Notes: generated from the letters alone by a model not told the origin. DNA of 64,000 bases from Castellaniella ginsengisoli (GCF_039523235.1 NZ_BAAAEX010000006.1), one strand, 5' to 3'; numbered from the stretch's first letter, positions 1 through 9,152 are shown. Program-made: numbers and translations.

Positions 1-1
1 C

Positions 2-760
2 ACCATGAGCGAGATCAACACCAAATCCCAGCAGGTCGCCGACATCATCGGCGTGATCGACAGCATCGCCTTCCAGACCAACATCCTGGCGCTGAACGCC
101 GCCGTCGAGGCCGCCCGCGCCGGCGAACAGGGCCGCGGCTTCGCCGTGGTGGCTTCCGAGGTCCGGGCGCTGGCCCAGCGCTCGGCGGGCGCCGCCAAAG
201 AGATCAAGGGCCTCATCGACACCTCGGTGGAATCGACCGCCAAGGGCAACGAGCAGGCCGCGCGCGCCGGGGCCACGATGCAGGACATCGTCGACAGCAT
301 CCACCGCGTCACCGACATCATGGGCGAGATCAGCGCGGCCAGCCGCGAGCAGACCACCGGCATCGAAGAGATCAATTCCGCCATCACGCAGATGGACGAC
401 GTCACCCGCCAGAACGCCAGCCTGGTCGAGGAATCGGCCGCCGCGGCCGGCAGCCTGCGGGAGCAGGCCGACACCCTGGCGCGCCTGGTGGCCACCTTCA
501 CCCTGAGCCGGGACGAAGCGGCGGGCGCGCAGGCGGGCGCGGCCTCGGGCGCCCCTGGCGCGAACACCGCCGCCCAGCCACCCGGGCCCGCGCGCCTGCC
601 CTCGGCTCCGGAGAAGGTCGTCAGCCCCGCGCCTCAAGCGCCCCGGCGCAGCGCCCAGGCGGCGGCGCCGGCGGCCCGCGCCGCCGCGAAGCCCGCCTTG
701 CGCGCTCCGGGCCGGCCCGCCCCGGCCTCGGCCGGCGACGAAGAGTGGATCGATTTCTAG
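2..760 (+). CDS. Methyl-accepting chemotaxis protein, C-terminal part (cut by window edge)
   Basis: This is the cytoplasmic signalling half of a chemoreceptor; the open frame runs off the left edge, so the sensor domain and HAMP domain are not visible. The conserved hairpin tip (SIAFQTNILALNAAVEAARA, about nt 62-121) binds CheA and CheW. The methylation helices follow, then an Ala/Pro-rich linker and a terminal EWIDF. That end fits the xWxxF pentapeptide that tethers CheR/CheB in high-abundance receptors. The DNA is almost identical to 2041-2540 of the next gene, so the two are recent tandem duplicates or are kept alike by gene conversion. Identification is secure; the ligand is unknown. Confidence 0.93.
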   Translation, partial: TMSEINTKSQQVADIIGVIDSIAFQTNILALNAAVEAARAGEQGRGFAVVASEVRALAQRSAGAAKEIKGLIDTSVESTAKGNEQAARAGATMQDIVDSIHRVTDIMGEISAASREQTTGIEEINSAITQMDDVTRQNASLVEESAAAAGSLREQADTLARLVATFTLSRDEAAGAQAGAASGAPGANTAAQPPGPARLPSAPEKVVSPAPQAPRRSAQAAAPAARAAAKPALRAPGRPAPASAGDEEWIDF

Positions 761-776
761 CGCCCCGACACTGCCC

Positions 777-805
777 CCGGCCCGGCGTCCTCGCCGTCGG
801 GCCGG
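777..805 (+). terminator. GC hairpin after the first chemoreceptor gene
   Basis: Arms CCGGCCCG (777-784) and CGGGCCGG (798-805) are perfect complements, 17 bases after the stop codon. The tail is TTCCCC rather than a T run, so this is at best a weak intrinsic terminator. The remaining bases up to the next gene at 1014 show no other gene. Confidence 0.3.
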
Positions 806-1013
806 TTCCCCCCATGCCCATGCGGGCTGTTTTCCGTCCGGCGTCCGCCCCGCCCTCCCCATTTCCCGGCTGAACTGTGGCGACACCGGGCGCCTGTTAT
901 GCGCTTTGAAATCGGGGTCGCTTCGTACAATCAGACACAAACGATCGTTTGGCCCGCATCGGATGGCTGCCGCCGTGGGCCCAGGAGACATTCAGCCATG
1001 ACGCGAGTCCACC

Positions 1014-2822
1014 ATGCGTAATCTCAAAATCGGCACCCGACTGGCCTTGGGCTTCGGGCTCATCATCGCTTTGCTGCTGGTCATGTCCGGCATCGGCGCC
1101 TGGCGCATGCTTGGCAGCCAGCAGGCCAACGCCAACCTCGAAGAACGGCAGATCGCCAACGCCCTGATCCTGCAATGGGCCCGCCAGGTCGAGGTCAACG
1201 CCAACCAGGCCCTGGCCGCCGCCAACCTGACCAATCCGGACGTGCTGGCGGTCTTCAAGCAGGGCATGGATGCCTCGGACCAGCAGGCGACCGACATCCG
1301 GGCCAAGATCGAACCCATGATCACCAGCGCAGAAGCCCGGGCGCTGTACGACGCCGCCATGCAGGTTCGCGAGGCCTACATCCAAGGGCGCACCCAGGCC
1401 TTCAAGGATCTGGACAACGGCGACTACGCCAAGGCCGATGCCTTCTTCAACCAGGAAATGCCCAAGATCACGGCCCAGTACATCGCCGAGATCGACAAGC
1501 TGTCCAAATTCCAGGGCAGCTACGTCACCCGGCTGTTCAACGAAAGCGAGCAAGCCACCGAACTGGGCCTGAGCATTCTGGCGGTGGCCACCCTGCTGGC
1601 CCTGATCCTGGGGCCGTTGTTCGCCTGGCGCGTGACGCGCTCGATCACCCATCCGTTGCGCCGCGCCGTCGATCTGGCCGGCGCCGTCGCCCGCCGCGAT
1701 CTCAGCCACAACATCCAGCCCCAGGGCAAGGACGAGGTCACCTCTCTGGAGCAGGCGCTGCTCAACATGGCGAACGACCTGCGCAATGCCGTGAGCGAAA
1801 TCCGCAGCGGCTCGGATGCCATCGCCTCGGCCTCGGCGCAGATCAGCGCCGGCAACCTGGACCTGTCCTCGCGCACCGAACAGCAGGCCAGCTCCCTGGC
1901 CGAGACCGCCGCCACGATGGAAGAGATCACCGCCACCGTGCGCCAGAACGCCGACAACGCCCAGCAGGCCAACACCCTGGCCGCCTCGGCCGCCAAGACC
2001 GCCACCGACGGCGGCGCCATCGTCGCCGAACTGGTCTCCACCATGAGCGAGATCAACACCAAGTCCCAGCAGGTCGCCGACATCATCGGCGTGATCGACA
2101 GCATCGCCTTCCAGACCAACATCCTGGCGCTGAACGCCGCCGTCGAGGCCGCCCGCGCCGGCGAACAGGGCCGCGGCTTCGCCGTGGTGGCTTCCGAAGT
2201 CCGGGCGCTGGCCCAGCGCTCGGCGGGCGCCGCCAAAGAGATCAAGGGCCTCATCGACACCTCGGTGGAATCGACCACCAAGGGCAACGAGCAAGCCTCG
2301 CGCACCGGCGCCACGATGCAGGACATCGTCGACAGCATCAACCGCGTCACCGACATCATGGGCGAGATCAGCGCGGCCAGCCGCGAGCAGACCACCGGCA
2401 TCGAGGAAATCAATTCCGCGGTCACGCAGATGGACGACGTCACCCGCCAGAACGCCAGCCTGGTCGAGGAATCAGCCGCCGCGGCCGGCAGCCTGCGGGA
2501 GCAGGCCGACACCCTGGCGCGCCTGGTGGCCACCTTCACCCTGGGCCGGGACGGCGCCGCCGCCGGCCCGGACGCGCAAACGCGTGCCGGCGCCCAGCCG
2601 GGCGCGGCCTCGGGCGCCCCCGGCGCGAACAACGCCGCCCAGCCACCCAAGCCCGCGCGCCTGCCCTCGGCGCCGGAAAAGGTCGTCAGCCCCGCGCCTC
2701 AAGCGCCCCGGCGCAGCGCCCAGGCAGACGCTCCGGCCCCCGCCGCCGCGAAGCCCGCCCTGCGGGCCCCGGGAAAACCGGCGCCGGCCTCGGCCGACAC
2801 CGAGGAGTGGACGGAGTTCTAA
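1014..2822 (+). CDS. Methyl-accepting chemotaxis protein (full length)
   Basis: This is a 602-residue transmembrane chemoreceptor. A first membrane segment (about residues 10-30) is followed by a periplasmic helical-bundle sensor (about 31-182), a second membrane segment (about 183-205), a HAMP linker (about 207-260) and the methyl-accepting signalling domain. The hairpin tip carrying SIAFQTNILALNAAVEAARA lies near residue 360. The C terminus has an Ala/Pro-rich linker ending in EWTEF, which fits the CheR-tethering xWxxF pattern. It lies 253 bp after a paralogue with nearly the same signalling domain. The ligand cannot be read from the sequence. The long reading frame on the opposite strand is a GC-rich shadow. 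Confidence 0.96.
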   Translation: MRNLKIGTRLALGFGLIIALLLVMSGIGAWRMLGSQQANANLEERQIANALILQWARQVEVNANQALAAANLTNPDVLAVFKQGMDASDQQATDIRAKIEPMITSAEARALYDAAMQVREAYIQGRTQAFKDLDNGDYAKADAFFNQEMPKITAQYIAEIDKLSKFQGSYVTRLFNESEQATELGLSILAVATLLALILGPLFAWRVTRSITHPLRRAVDLAGAVARRDLSHNIQPQGKDEVTSLEQALLNMANDLRNAVSEIRSGSDAIASASAQISAGNLDLSSRTEQQASSLAETAATMEEITATVRQNADNAQQANTLAASAAKTATDGGAIVAELVSTMSEINTKSQQVADIIGVIDSIAFQTNILALNAAVEAARAGEQGRGFAVVASEVRALAQRSAGAAKEIKGLIDTSVESTTKGNEQASRTGATMQDIVDSINRVTDIMGEISAASREQTTGIEEINSAVTQMDDVTRQNASLVEESAAAAGSLREQADTLARLVATFTLGRDGAAAGPDAQTRAGAQPGAASGAPGANNAAQPPKPARLPSAPEKVVSPAPQAPRRSAQADAPAPAAAKPALRAPGKPAPASADTEEWTEF

Positions 2823-2903
2823 GGCACGGTCTTCGGCAGCCCCCTCTGCGTCCCCGGGGCGGCCTGCCAGGCCTTTTCATTACAATCGCGAGAGATTCGC
2901 GCA

Positions 2904-2925
2904 ACGGCCCGCAATCGCGGGCCGT
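2904..2925 (+). terminator. Hairpin between chemoreceptor and substrate-binding protein genes
   Basis: Arms ACGGCCCGC (2904-2912) and GCGGGCCGT (2917-2925) enclose AATC and are followed by CTTTC. The hairpin may end the chemoreceptor transcript. A TACAAT hexamer at 2881-2886 could be a -10 box; if so, the hairpin would lie in the 5' leader of the next gene instead. Confidence 0.45.
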
Positions 2926-2947
2926 CTTTCATTCAGGAGACATCGCC

Positions 2948-4099
2948 GTGAACATCCGCTTCTCCAGCGCCGCCCTCGCGGCCGCCCTGGCCCTGGTCCT
3001 TCCGCTCCATGCCCATGCCCAGGTGAAGGTCGGCGTGGTGGTATCCGCCACCGGCCCGACGGCCCTGGTCGGCATTCCGCAGAAAAACACGGTTCCCCTG
3101 CTGCCCACCCAGGCGGGCGGCCAGTCCATCGAATACATCACGCTGGATGATGCCAGCGACCCGACGCAGACGGTCACGGCCTTCAAGAAATTGATCAGCG
3201 AAACGCACGTGGACGCCCTGATCGGCCCCACCGGCTCGCCCAACGCGATGAGCGTGCTGCAGTTCGCTGCGGAATCCGGCACGCCGATGCTGGCTCCGGT
3301 GGGCGCCGCGTCGGTCGTGCTGCCCATGACCGAGCAGAAGAAATGGGCCTTCAAGACCACCCAGAATACCGGCATCATTGCCCAGGCCCTGGTTGAAGAC
3401 ATGGTCGGACGCGGCATCAAGACCGTCGGCTTCATCGGTTTCGCCGATGCCTACGGCGATGACTGGCACCAGGTCTTCAGCCGCATGGCCCAGGAGGCAG
3501 GCCTGGACTTGATCGCCACCGAACGCTACCAGCGCACCGACAGCTCCGTCACCGGGCAGGCATTGAAACTGCTGGCGGCCAGGCCCGACGCCATCCTGAT
3601 CGCCGGCACGGGCGGCGCCGCCGCATTACCGCAAACCACCCTGGCGCAGCAAGGCTACAAAGGCCGTTTCTACCAGACCCACGGCGCCGCTCTGCCCGCC
3701 TTTCTGAAGTTCGCCGGCCCGGCGGCCGAAGGCACCATCCTGGCCGCCAGCCTGATGCTCGTCCTGCCCGAGATCCCCGACAGCAACCCTTCCAAGCCCA
3801 TCGTCCAGGATTACATCCAGCGCTACGAAGCGATGCATGGCGAAAAACCCGCCACCTTCGGGGCCAATGTCTACGATGCCGGCCTGCTGCTGCAGCATGC
3901 CATCCCCACAGCGCTGAAATCCGCCCAGCCGGGCACCCCGGAGTTCCGCCGCGCATTGCGCGACGCCCTGGAGCAAACGCACGAACTGGTGGCGACCCAG
4001 GGGGTCTACAGCATGACGCCCGAAGACCACAGCGGCTTCGACCAGCGCGGGCGCGAACTCATCACCGTCAAGAACGGCGCCTGGACGCTGCTTCGCTGA
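2948..4099 (+). CDS. Branched-chain amino-acid-type ABC transporter substrate-binding protein
   Basis: This is a periplasmic-binding-protein fold of the LivK/Peripla_BP_6 type, 383 residues. A GTG start is chosen because CAGGAGA lies 7 bases upstream and a clear Sec signal peptide follows, ending near HAHA with the mature protein starting QVKVGVVVSATGP. The open frame extends far upstream, but that part overlaps the chemoreceptor and lacks family similarity. The motifs LIGPTGSPNAMSVLQFA and VGFIGFADAYGDDWHQVF are typical of the family. No permease or ATPase genes adjoin it, so it is an orphan binding protein. It could feed a distant Liv-type importer or deliver a ligand to a receptor such as the adjacent chemoreceptor (inference). 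Confidence 0.9.
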   Translation: MNIRFSSAALAAALALVLPLHAHAQVKVGVVVSATGPTALVGIPQKNTVPLLPTQAGGQSIEYITLDDASDPTQTVTAFKKLISETHVDALIGPTGSPNAMSVLQFAAESGTPMLAPVGAASVVLPMTEQKKWAFKTTQNTGIIAQALVEDMVGRGIKTVGFIGFADAYGDDWHQVFSRMAQEAGLDLIATERYQRTDSSVTGQALKLLAARPDAILIAGTGGAAALPQTTLAQQGYKGRFYQTHGAALPAFLKFAGPAAEGTILAASLMLVLPEIPDSNPSKPIVQDYIQRYEAMHGEKPATFGANVYDAGLLLQHAIPTALKSAQPGTPEFRRALRDALEQTHELVATQGVYSMTPEDHSGFDQRGRELITVKNGAWTLLR

Positions 4100-4112
4100 C
4101 CGTCATGCCGGG

Positions 4113-4958
4113 TCAGCCCGCAGCGGCCGACCCGCGCCCCGGCTCGTTCTGGGCATCCAGCTTCTTTTTCAGGGACTCCAGCGGCATCGCGCCGTTGACG
4201 CGGCTGCCATCGGCAAAGAACAGCGCGGGCGTGCCCTGCACATTCAGCTTGCGACCCAGCGCCAGATTGGCCTGGATCGGCGTCTCGCATTCGGCCTGCG
4301 CCGGGGCCTCGCCGTTCAGCATCCAGGCCTTCCAGGCCTTGGCGGGGTCGGCCGCGCACCAGATGTCACGCGAACGCGTGGTGGAATCCGGCGAGAGGAT
4401 CGGGAACAGGAAGGTGTAGACCGTCACGTCATCCACCGCTTCGAGGGTCCGGTGCAACTGCTTGCAATAGCCGCAATTGGGATCCTCGAAGACGGCGACC
4501 TGGCGCGTGCCGTCGCCCTTGACTTGCTTGATCGCGCGATCCAGCGGCAGGCTGTCGAAGGCCACCTGCTGCAAAATCTCGAGCCGCTCGGCCGTCAGGT
4601 CGCGGCGCGCATGGGCATCGATCATCGATCCTTGCAGCACATAATCCACCTGGGCGTCGGTGTACAGCAGGTCCATCCCGACCTGAACCTCGAAAATCCC
4701 GTTCATGGGGGTCACCCGGACGGCATCCACGCGGATCCCGGGAAACCGCTGCTCAAAGGCGCGGGAGACGGCTTGAGCCGAATCGGCCTGGGCGGGGGCC
4801 GTCGACAGCACGCGATCGGCCGTGCCGTCGCGGGCAGGCACGGGCGCCTCGGCCTGGCCGGCCGTCCGGGTGCTCAGGACCTGGTCGGCGGCCGGCTGCG
4901 CCTGGGCGGTCAAACTGGCGCACAACAACAGCGCGGCCAGGCTCAGGGAGTGTTTCAT
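4113..4958 (-). CDS. dsbC: Thiol:disulfide interchange protein DsbC
   Basis: This is a periplasmic disulfide isomerase of 281 residues. The chosen start (MKHSLSLAALL) gives a good signal peptide ending at AQAQP and has GAGG 8 bases upstream; an upstream ATG at 4991 would overlap the neighbouring gene. The C-terminal thioredoxin domain carries FEDPNCGYCKQLH, the CxYC active site of DsbC/DsbG proteins. The protein is longer than E. coli DsbC because of an extra segment after the signal peptide in which a short VLST motif occurs twice. It starts 29 bp after the stop codon of the UbiH-family gene, so the two are probably co-transcribed. Confidence 0.92.
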   Translation of the reverse strand: MKHSLSLAALLLCASLTAQAQPAADQVLSTRTAGQAEAPVPARDGTADRVLSTAPAQADSAQAVSRAFEQRFPGIRVDAVRVTPMNGIFEVQVGMDLLYTDAQVDYVLQGSMIDAHARRDLTAERLEILQQVAFDSLPLDRAIKQVKGDGTRQVAVFEDPNCGYCKQLHRTLEAVDDVTVYTFLFPILSPDSTTRSRDIWCAADPAKAWKAWMLNGEAPAQAECETPIQANLALGRKLNVQGTPALFFADGSRVNGAMPLESLKKKLDAQNEPGRGSAAAG

Positions 4959-4987
4959 GGAAAGAACCTCAAAAGACGAACCGGCGT

Positions 4988-6175
4988 TCAATCGCCGGCG
5001 GCAGCCCGGATCAGGCGGCGTTTCAGGAAGGGCACGCCGTCAACGAGACGCATGCCCTGATTGCGGGCCCAGGCGGTCGGCGCGTTCGAGGCGCCGAACA
5101 GCCGGTGCAGGCCGTCGGTGACCAGGCCCATGGCCTGGACGGGCTCGGCCCGCCGGCGGCGGTACCGCGCCAGAACCCGAGGATCGCCGGGCGTGCGGTG
5201 CGGTTCGCGCATCCGCAGGACGTCCACCAGTTCCCGCACGTCGCCCAGCCCAAGGTTCAAGCCTTGGCCGGCGAGCGGATGGACCCGGTGCGCGGCGTCC
5301 CCGATGAGCGCAACCCCAGGGGCCGTCATCGCACTGCGTTCAAGCGTCAGGGGAAAGCCCTGGGGCCGCGTGCGCAGGCGTAGCGCCCCCAGGCGGTCTC
5401 CTGTGATGGCGCGCGCATGCGCGGCCAGGAAAGCCTGCTGGGCGTCGCCGTCCAGCGCCAGCCATTCGCGCGCACGGCCCTCGTGCATCGACCAGACCAG
5501 AGAGGCTTGCGGACCGTCCGCCGTATCCGGCATGGGCAGCAAGGCAAACACGCTGTCGCCGGTGAACCATTGGCAGGCGCGATTCTGATGGGGCCGCCCG
5601 ATGTCCAGGTGCGCGACCACCCCCATGTCGCCATAGGGCGTGTAATGATGCTCGATGCCGGCCGCCAGCCGCACCGGGGAGCGCGCGCCATCCGCGCCCA
5701 CCAGCAGCGCCGCCTCCAGGGCGCGGCCTTGCGCCGTCGTGATCCGCACGCCCGGGGCGCGGGCCTCGAGCCGCTCGAAGCGGTCCTCGTGCCAGGCGAT
5801 CCCCATGACCTGCACGGCCTGCTGGAGTGCGCGTTCGATCTCGCCGGACTCGACGATCCAGGCGAGTGCGTCGCGCGCATCCTGCCAGGCGGACAGGTCC
5901 AGGCGCCCGTCGGCATCGCCATGAATCTCCATGGCTTCGACGGCGGTGATACGGCGCGTCTCCATCAGCCGCCAGGCGCCCAGCTTATCGAGCAGGTCGC
6001 GGCTGGCCGGCGAAATCGCATAAACGCGCGGATGGTAGTCGTCGGCGGCGCGCGCGGCCGGCGCCTGGCGCGGCCCCAGCAGGGCGGCGGGCAGGCCCGC
6101 CCGGGCCAGCCCCAGCGCACACGCCAGGCCGGCGATGCCGGTGCCGCAGACGAGAATGGATTCCTGATTCTTCAT
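4988..6175 (-). CDS. UbiH/UbiF/COQ6-family FAD-dependent hydroxylase
   Basis: This 395-residue flavoprotein monooxygenase probably hydroxylates the ring during ubiquinone biosynthesis. It shows the N-terminal dinucleotide-binding fold (CGTGIAGLACALGLARAGL), the central DG motif (LLVGADGARSPVR) and the C-terminal GD motif (GVALIGDAAHRVHPLAGQGL). These three motifs define the UbiH/UbiI/UbiF/VisC group, but they do not show which ring position is attacked, so no gene symbol is assigned. It lies directly upstream of dsbC on the same strand. Confidence 0.88.
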   Translation of the reverse strand: MKNQESILVCGTGIAGLACALGLARAGLPAALLGPRQAPAARAADDYHPRVYAISPASRDLLDKLGAWRLMETRRITAVEAMEIHGDADGRLDLSAWQDARDALAWIVESGEIERALQQAVQVMGIAWHEDRFERLEARAPGVRITTAQGRALEAALLVGADGARSPVRLAAGIEHHYTPYGDMGVVAHLDIGRPHQNRACQWFTGDSVFALLPMPDTADGPQASLVWSMHEGRAREWLALDGDAQQAFLAAHARAITGDRLGALRLRTRPQGFPLTLERSAMTAPGVALIGDAAHRVHPLAGQGLNLGLGDVRELVDVLRMREPHRTPGDPRVLARYRRRRAEPVQAMGLVTDGLHRLFGASNAPTAWARNQGMRLVDGVPFLKRRLIRAAAGD

Positions 6176-6258
6176 TCGAGCATCTTACCGCGCCGCGCGC
6201 CCGCGCGAATGGCCCCCCGCCAAGGAAAGCCGGGTTCCCGGCGGTGTGTCCGCCGCCG

Positions 6259-7539
6259 TCAGCGCGCCGACGGCGCCCCGGCCCGCGCAGGCCACAACAG
6301 CCACATCCGCCCGGACTGCTTCATGCGGCCGGCGCGCGCGCCGGCCTCGTCTCCGGTGCCCCAGTAGAAATCGGCCCGGGCCGCGCCCTTGATCGCCGCG
6401 CCCGTATCCTGGGCGAACACCAGCCGCCGCATCGGGGCGGCGCCGCCCTGGGGCCCGATATCGAGGAAGACCGGCGTGCCCAGCGGCACGAAGGCGGGGT
6501 CGACCGCGATGGAGCGCTGCGCCAGCAGCGGCACCCCATAGGCGCCACGGGGGCCAAGCTCGGGATCGATGATGGCTTCCTCGCGGAAAAACACCATGGC
6601 CGGATTGACGTTCAGCAATTCCGGCACACGCTCGGGATGCGCGCGCGCCCAGGCCTTGATGTTCTGCATGGAAGCCCGGGCCAGCGGCATCTCGCCCTGC
6701 CGGGCCAGCCATTGGCCGATGGAGACGTACGGCCGGCCGTTGTGATCGGCATAGGCCAGGCGCAAGACACCGCCATCGGGCAGGACGGCGCGCCCCGACC
6801 CCTGGATCTGCAGAAAAAAGGCCTCGACCGGATCATCCGCCCAGACGATCACGGCGGGCTGGCGGGCCGGGTCGGAGGCGATCTGGGCACGCGTGTCGTA
6901 GGGCACCACCCGGCGGCCTTCGAGTTTGCCGCGCACCCGCTTGCCGGCGAGTTCCGGATACACCGCGCCCAGATCGACGATCAGCAGGTCGTCCGGTACG
7001 GCGTAGAGAGGCCACTGATAGGCGCCTCCACGGGTGCGCGAGGCCCGGATGAGCGGTTCGTAATAGCCCGTCACGGTGCCGACGGCGGCCTGCCCGGCGC
7101 CATCGTCGAGCCGCCAGGGCCGCAACTGATCCTGCAGGAACTGGCGCACGGCGGGCCCGCCGGCCTGGGGGCCCAGGCCGGACTGTACCGCCGCCTGGCA
7201 GACTGGCTGCCAGGCCCGGGGCGCCGCACGCGCGGGCAGCGCCAACGAGCCCGATACCGGCCGCATCAGGCCGCGGCAATCATTCAGCAACGCCTTCCAG
7301 ACATGCCTCAGGTCGTCGCCCGCCCATCCCGGCACACTGTCCCAGGAAACAGGCGTGTAGCGCCCCTGCAAGGGCCGCGCAGGCGTTTCCGGCAACGCCG
7401 ACAGCGGCGGAACGGCCAGAGGCTGCTCGCCCGGCACCGCCGCGCCAGGCCCGCCGCCGGAAGCGGGCTCTTCGAGCGGCACGCTGGAGCACGCGCTCAG
7501 AACGGCCAGCACGGCCACAAACCACAAATGCTTTTTCAT
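6259..7539 (-). CDS. mltA: Membrane-bound lytic murein transglycosylase A
   Basis: This lipoprotein enzyme cleaves peptidoglycan at the outer membrane with formation of 1,6-anhydromuramic acid. The ATG at 7539 gives a clean lipoprotein signal, MKKHLWFVAVLAVLSAC, with the lipobox Cys at residue 17. A GTG four codons upstream is possible, and neither has a strong ribosome-binding site. The MltA barrel is followed by the 3D domain (GAYGVPLLAQRSIAVDP, FAQDTGAAIKG and ADFYWGTGDEAG), which supplies catalytic aspartates. It is divergent from rpe; the 65 bp between the two starts must hold both promoters. Confidence 0.93.
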   Translation of the reverse strand: MKKHLWFVAVLAVLSACSSVPLEEPASGGGPGAAVPGEQPLAVPPLSALPETPARPLQGRYTPVSWDSVPGWAGDDLRHVWKALLNDCRGLMRPVSGSLALPARAAPRAWQPVCQAAVQSGLGPQAGGPAVRQFLQDQLRPWRLDDGAGQAAVGTVTGYYEPLIRASRTRGGAYQWPLYAVPDDLLIVDLGAVYPELAGKRVRGKLEGRRVVPYDTRAQIASDPARQPAVIVWADDPVEAFFLQIQGSGRAVLPDGGVLRLAYADHNGRPYVSIGQWLARQGEMPLARASMQNIKAWARAHPERVPELLNVNPAMVFFREEAIIDPELGPRGAYGVPLLAQRSIAVDPAFVPLGTPVFLDIGPQGGAAPMRRLVFAQDTGAAIKGAARADFYWGTGDEAGARAGRMKQSGRMWLLWPARAGAPSAR

Positions 7540-7604
7540 GCGGGGGGGCACTAAAATGGAGGCTGCAAAACCGTCATCATGACATATCCGGACCCCCTTT
7601 CGCC

Positions 7605-8357
7605 ATGACTGAACTGCCCGCCGCCCGCATCGCCCCCAGCCTGCTGTCCGCCGACTTCGCCCGCCTGGGCGAAGAGGTCGCCAGCGTGATGGCCGCCGGC
7701 GCCGACTGGATCCACTTCGACGTCATGGACAACCACTACGTCCCGAACCTGACCATGGGGCCCATGGTGTGCGCCGCCCTGCGCCCCCACACCACCGCGC
7801 CCATCGACGTCCATCTGATGGTCGAGCCCGTCGACGCGCTCGTGCCCGCCTTTGCCGATGCCGGCGCGGACATCATCAGTTTCCACCCAGAGGCCTCGCG
7901 CCATGTCGACCGCACACTGGCGCTGATCCACGACCACGGCTGCCGCGCCGGCCTCGTGTTCAATCCGGCCACGCCCCTGGAATGGATGGACCACGTGATG
8001 GGCCGCCTCGATCTGATCTTGCTGATGTCGGTCAACCCGGGCTTTGGCGGCCAATCCTTCATCCCCCACACGCTGGACAAGCTCGCCCAGGCGCGGACGC
8101 GCATCGACCGCTGGCGGGCGGCGGGCGGCCAGCCCATCGACCTGGAGGTCGACGGCGGCGTCAAGATCGACAACATCGCCGACATCCGCGCCGCGGGGGC
8201 CGACGCCTTCGTCGCGGGTTCGGCCGTGTTCGGCCAGCCGGACTACGCCCATGTCATCGCCGCGCTGCGCGACGGCATCGCCCAGGGCGACGCCAGGCGC
8301 CGCACAGCCGAAAACCCCGACCCGTCACCGGGCCGGGCGGCAGATTCCCTGCGGTAA
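7605..8357 (+). CDS. rpe: Ribulose-phosphate 3-epimerase
   Basis: This enzyme interconverts ribulose 5-phosphate and xylulose 5-phosphate in the pentose phosphate and Calvin cycles. It is a 250-residue TIM barrel. Metal-binding and catalytic motifs are visible: IAPSLLSADFARLGEEV, HFDVMDNHYVPNLTMGP, DVHLMVEP, SVNPGFGGQSFIP and EVDGGVKIDN. The C terminus is about 25 residues longer than the E. coli protein and polar. It is followed by gph and the trpE leader on the same strand, a gene order common in betaproteobacteria. Confidence 0.97.
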   Translation: MTELPAARIAPSLLSADFARLGEEVASVMAAGADWIHFDVMDNHYVPNLTMGPMVCAALRPHTTAPIDVHLMVEPVDALVPAFADAGADIISFHPEASRHVDRTLALIHDHGCRAGLVFNPATPLEWMDHVMGRLDLILLMSVNPGFGGQSFIPHTLDKLAQARTRIDRWRAAGGQPIDLEVDGGVKIDNIADIRAAGADAFVAGSAVFGQPDYAHVIAALRDGIAQGDARRRTAENPDPSPGRAADSLR

Positions 8358-8421
8358 TGATACGATGACGCCCGCCGACGTCCGGATGGCCCCTGGCATT
8401 CCGGCGCTCTCATGATTCACC

Positions 8422-8444
8422 CGGCCGCAGATCCGATGCGGCCG
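8422..8444 (+). terminator. Hairpin between rpe and gph
   Basis: Arms CGGCCGCA (8422-8429) and TGCGGCCG (8437-8444) are followed by CTTTAC. The hairpin ends 21 bases before the gph start. It could partly terminate rpe transcripts or structure the gph leader; the T tract is short. Confidence 0.35.
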
Positions 8445-8465
8445 CTTTACCCGGCGTGCGACACC

Positions 8466-9152
8466 ATGCAATTTCCCGGAATACTGTTCGACCTGGACGG
8501 CACCCTGCTGGACACCATCCCCGATCTGGCGGACGCCGCCAATGCCATGCGTCAAGACATGGGCCTGGCGCCGATCGCCGAAGAGATCATCGCCACCTAT
8601 GTCGGCAAGGGCGTGGAACAACTGGTCATCCGCACGCTCGGCCACGAAGGCACGCCCGCCAGCGTGGACATGGTCATGCGCGGCCTGGCCCGCTACCAGG
8701 ACCACTACCGCGCCCTCAACGGCCAGCGCAGCCACCTGTATCCCGGCGTCATCGCGGGCCTGCAGGCCTTCCGCGAGCAAGGCGCCCGCCTGGCCGTCGT
8801 CACCAACAAGGGCGCCGAGTTCACCGGCCCCCTGCTGCGCCAGAAGGGCCTGGATGGCTATTTCGACGCGGTGGTCTGCGGCGATACCTGCGAGCGCAAG
8901 AAGCCCGACCCCATGCCTTTGTTCCACGCCTGCGACCTGTTGGGAATTTCTCCCTCCCAGGCCCTGTTCATCGGCGATTCGATCAACGATGCCCTGGCCG
9001 CCAGGGCGGCCGGCATGCGCGTGCTGGCGCTGCCCTACGGCTACAACGAGGGCCGTCCCGTGCAGACCCTGCCGGTGGATGCTATAGTTGACTCCATTGT
9101 CGCGGCTGCCCGCTGGGCCACCGACGCGGCGCCCCAGACCGAACACGCATGA
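8466..9152 (+). CDS. gph: Phosphoglycolate phosphatase
   Basis: This HAD-superfamily phosphatase of 228 residues removes phosphate from 2-phosphoglycolate. The start at 8466 puts the nucleophile motif FDLDGTLLDT at residues 6-15, as in other Gph proteins; the ATG at 8412 would add an unrelated leader. Motif II (VVTNKG), the motif III lysines (CERKKPDP) and motif IV (FIGDSINDALAARAAGM) are all present. The stop codon overlaps the start of the trp leader peptide (ATGA, 9149-9152), so ribosomes finishing gph could start the leader. Confidence 0.95.
   Translation: MQFPGILFDLDGTLLDTIPDLADAANAMRQDMGLAPIAEEIIATYVGKGVEQLVIRTLGHEGTPASVDMVMRGLARYQDHYRALNGQRSHLYPGVIAGLQAFREQGARLAVVTNKGAEFTGPLLRQKGLDGYFDAVVCGDTCERKKPDPMPLFHACDLLGISPSQALFIGDSINDALAARAAGMRVLALPYGYNEGRPVQTLPVDAIVDSIVAAARWATDAAPQTEHA

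Noticed and set aside
897..2294. Long minus-strand reading frame of 465 codons across the chemoreceptor gene
   Set aside because: It is antisense to a clear chemoreceptor; the product is low-complexity Gly/Asp/Val/Gln-rich, a known artefact of high-GC third positions.
1175..2947. Upstream extension of the substrate-binding protein frame
   Set aside because: It lies out of frame inside the chemoreceptor, is Arg/Gln/Gly-rich, and a good ribosome-binding site and signal peptide begin at 2948.
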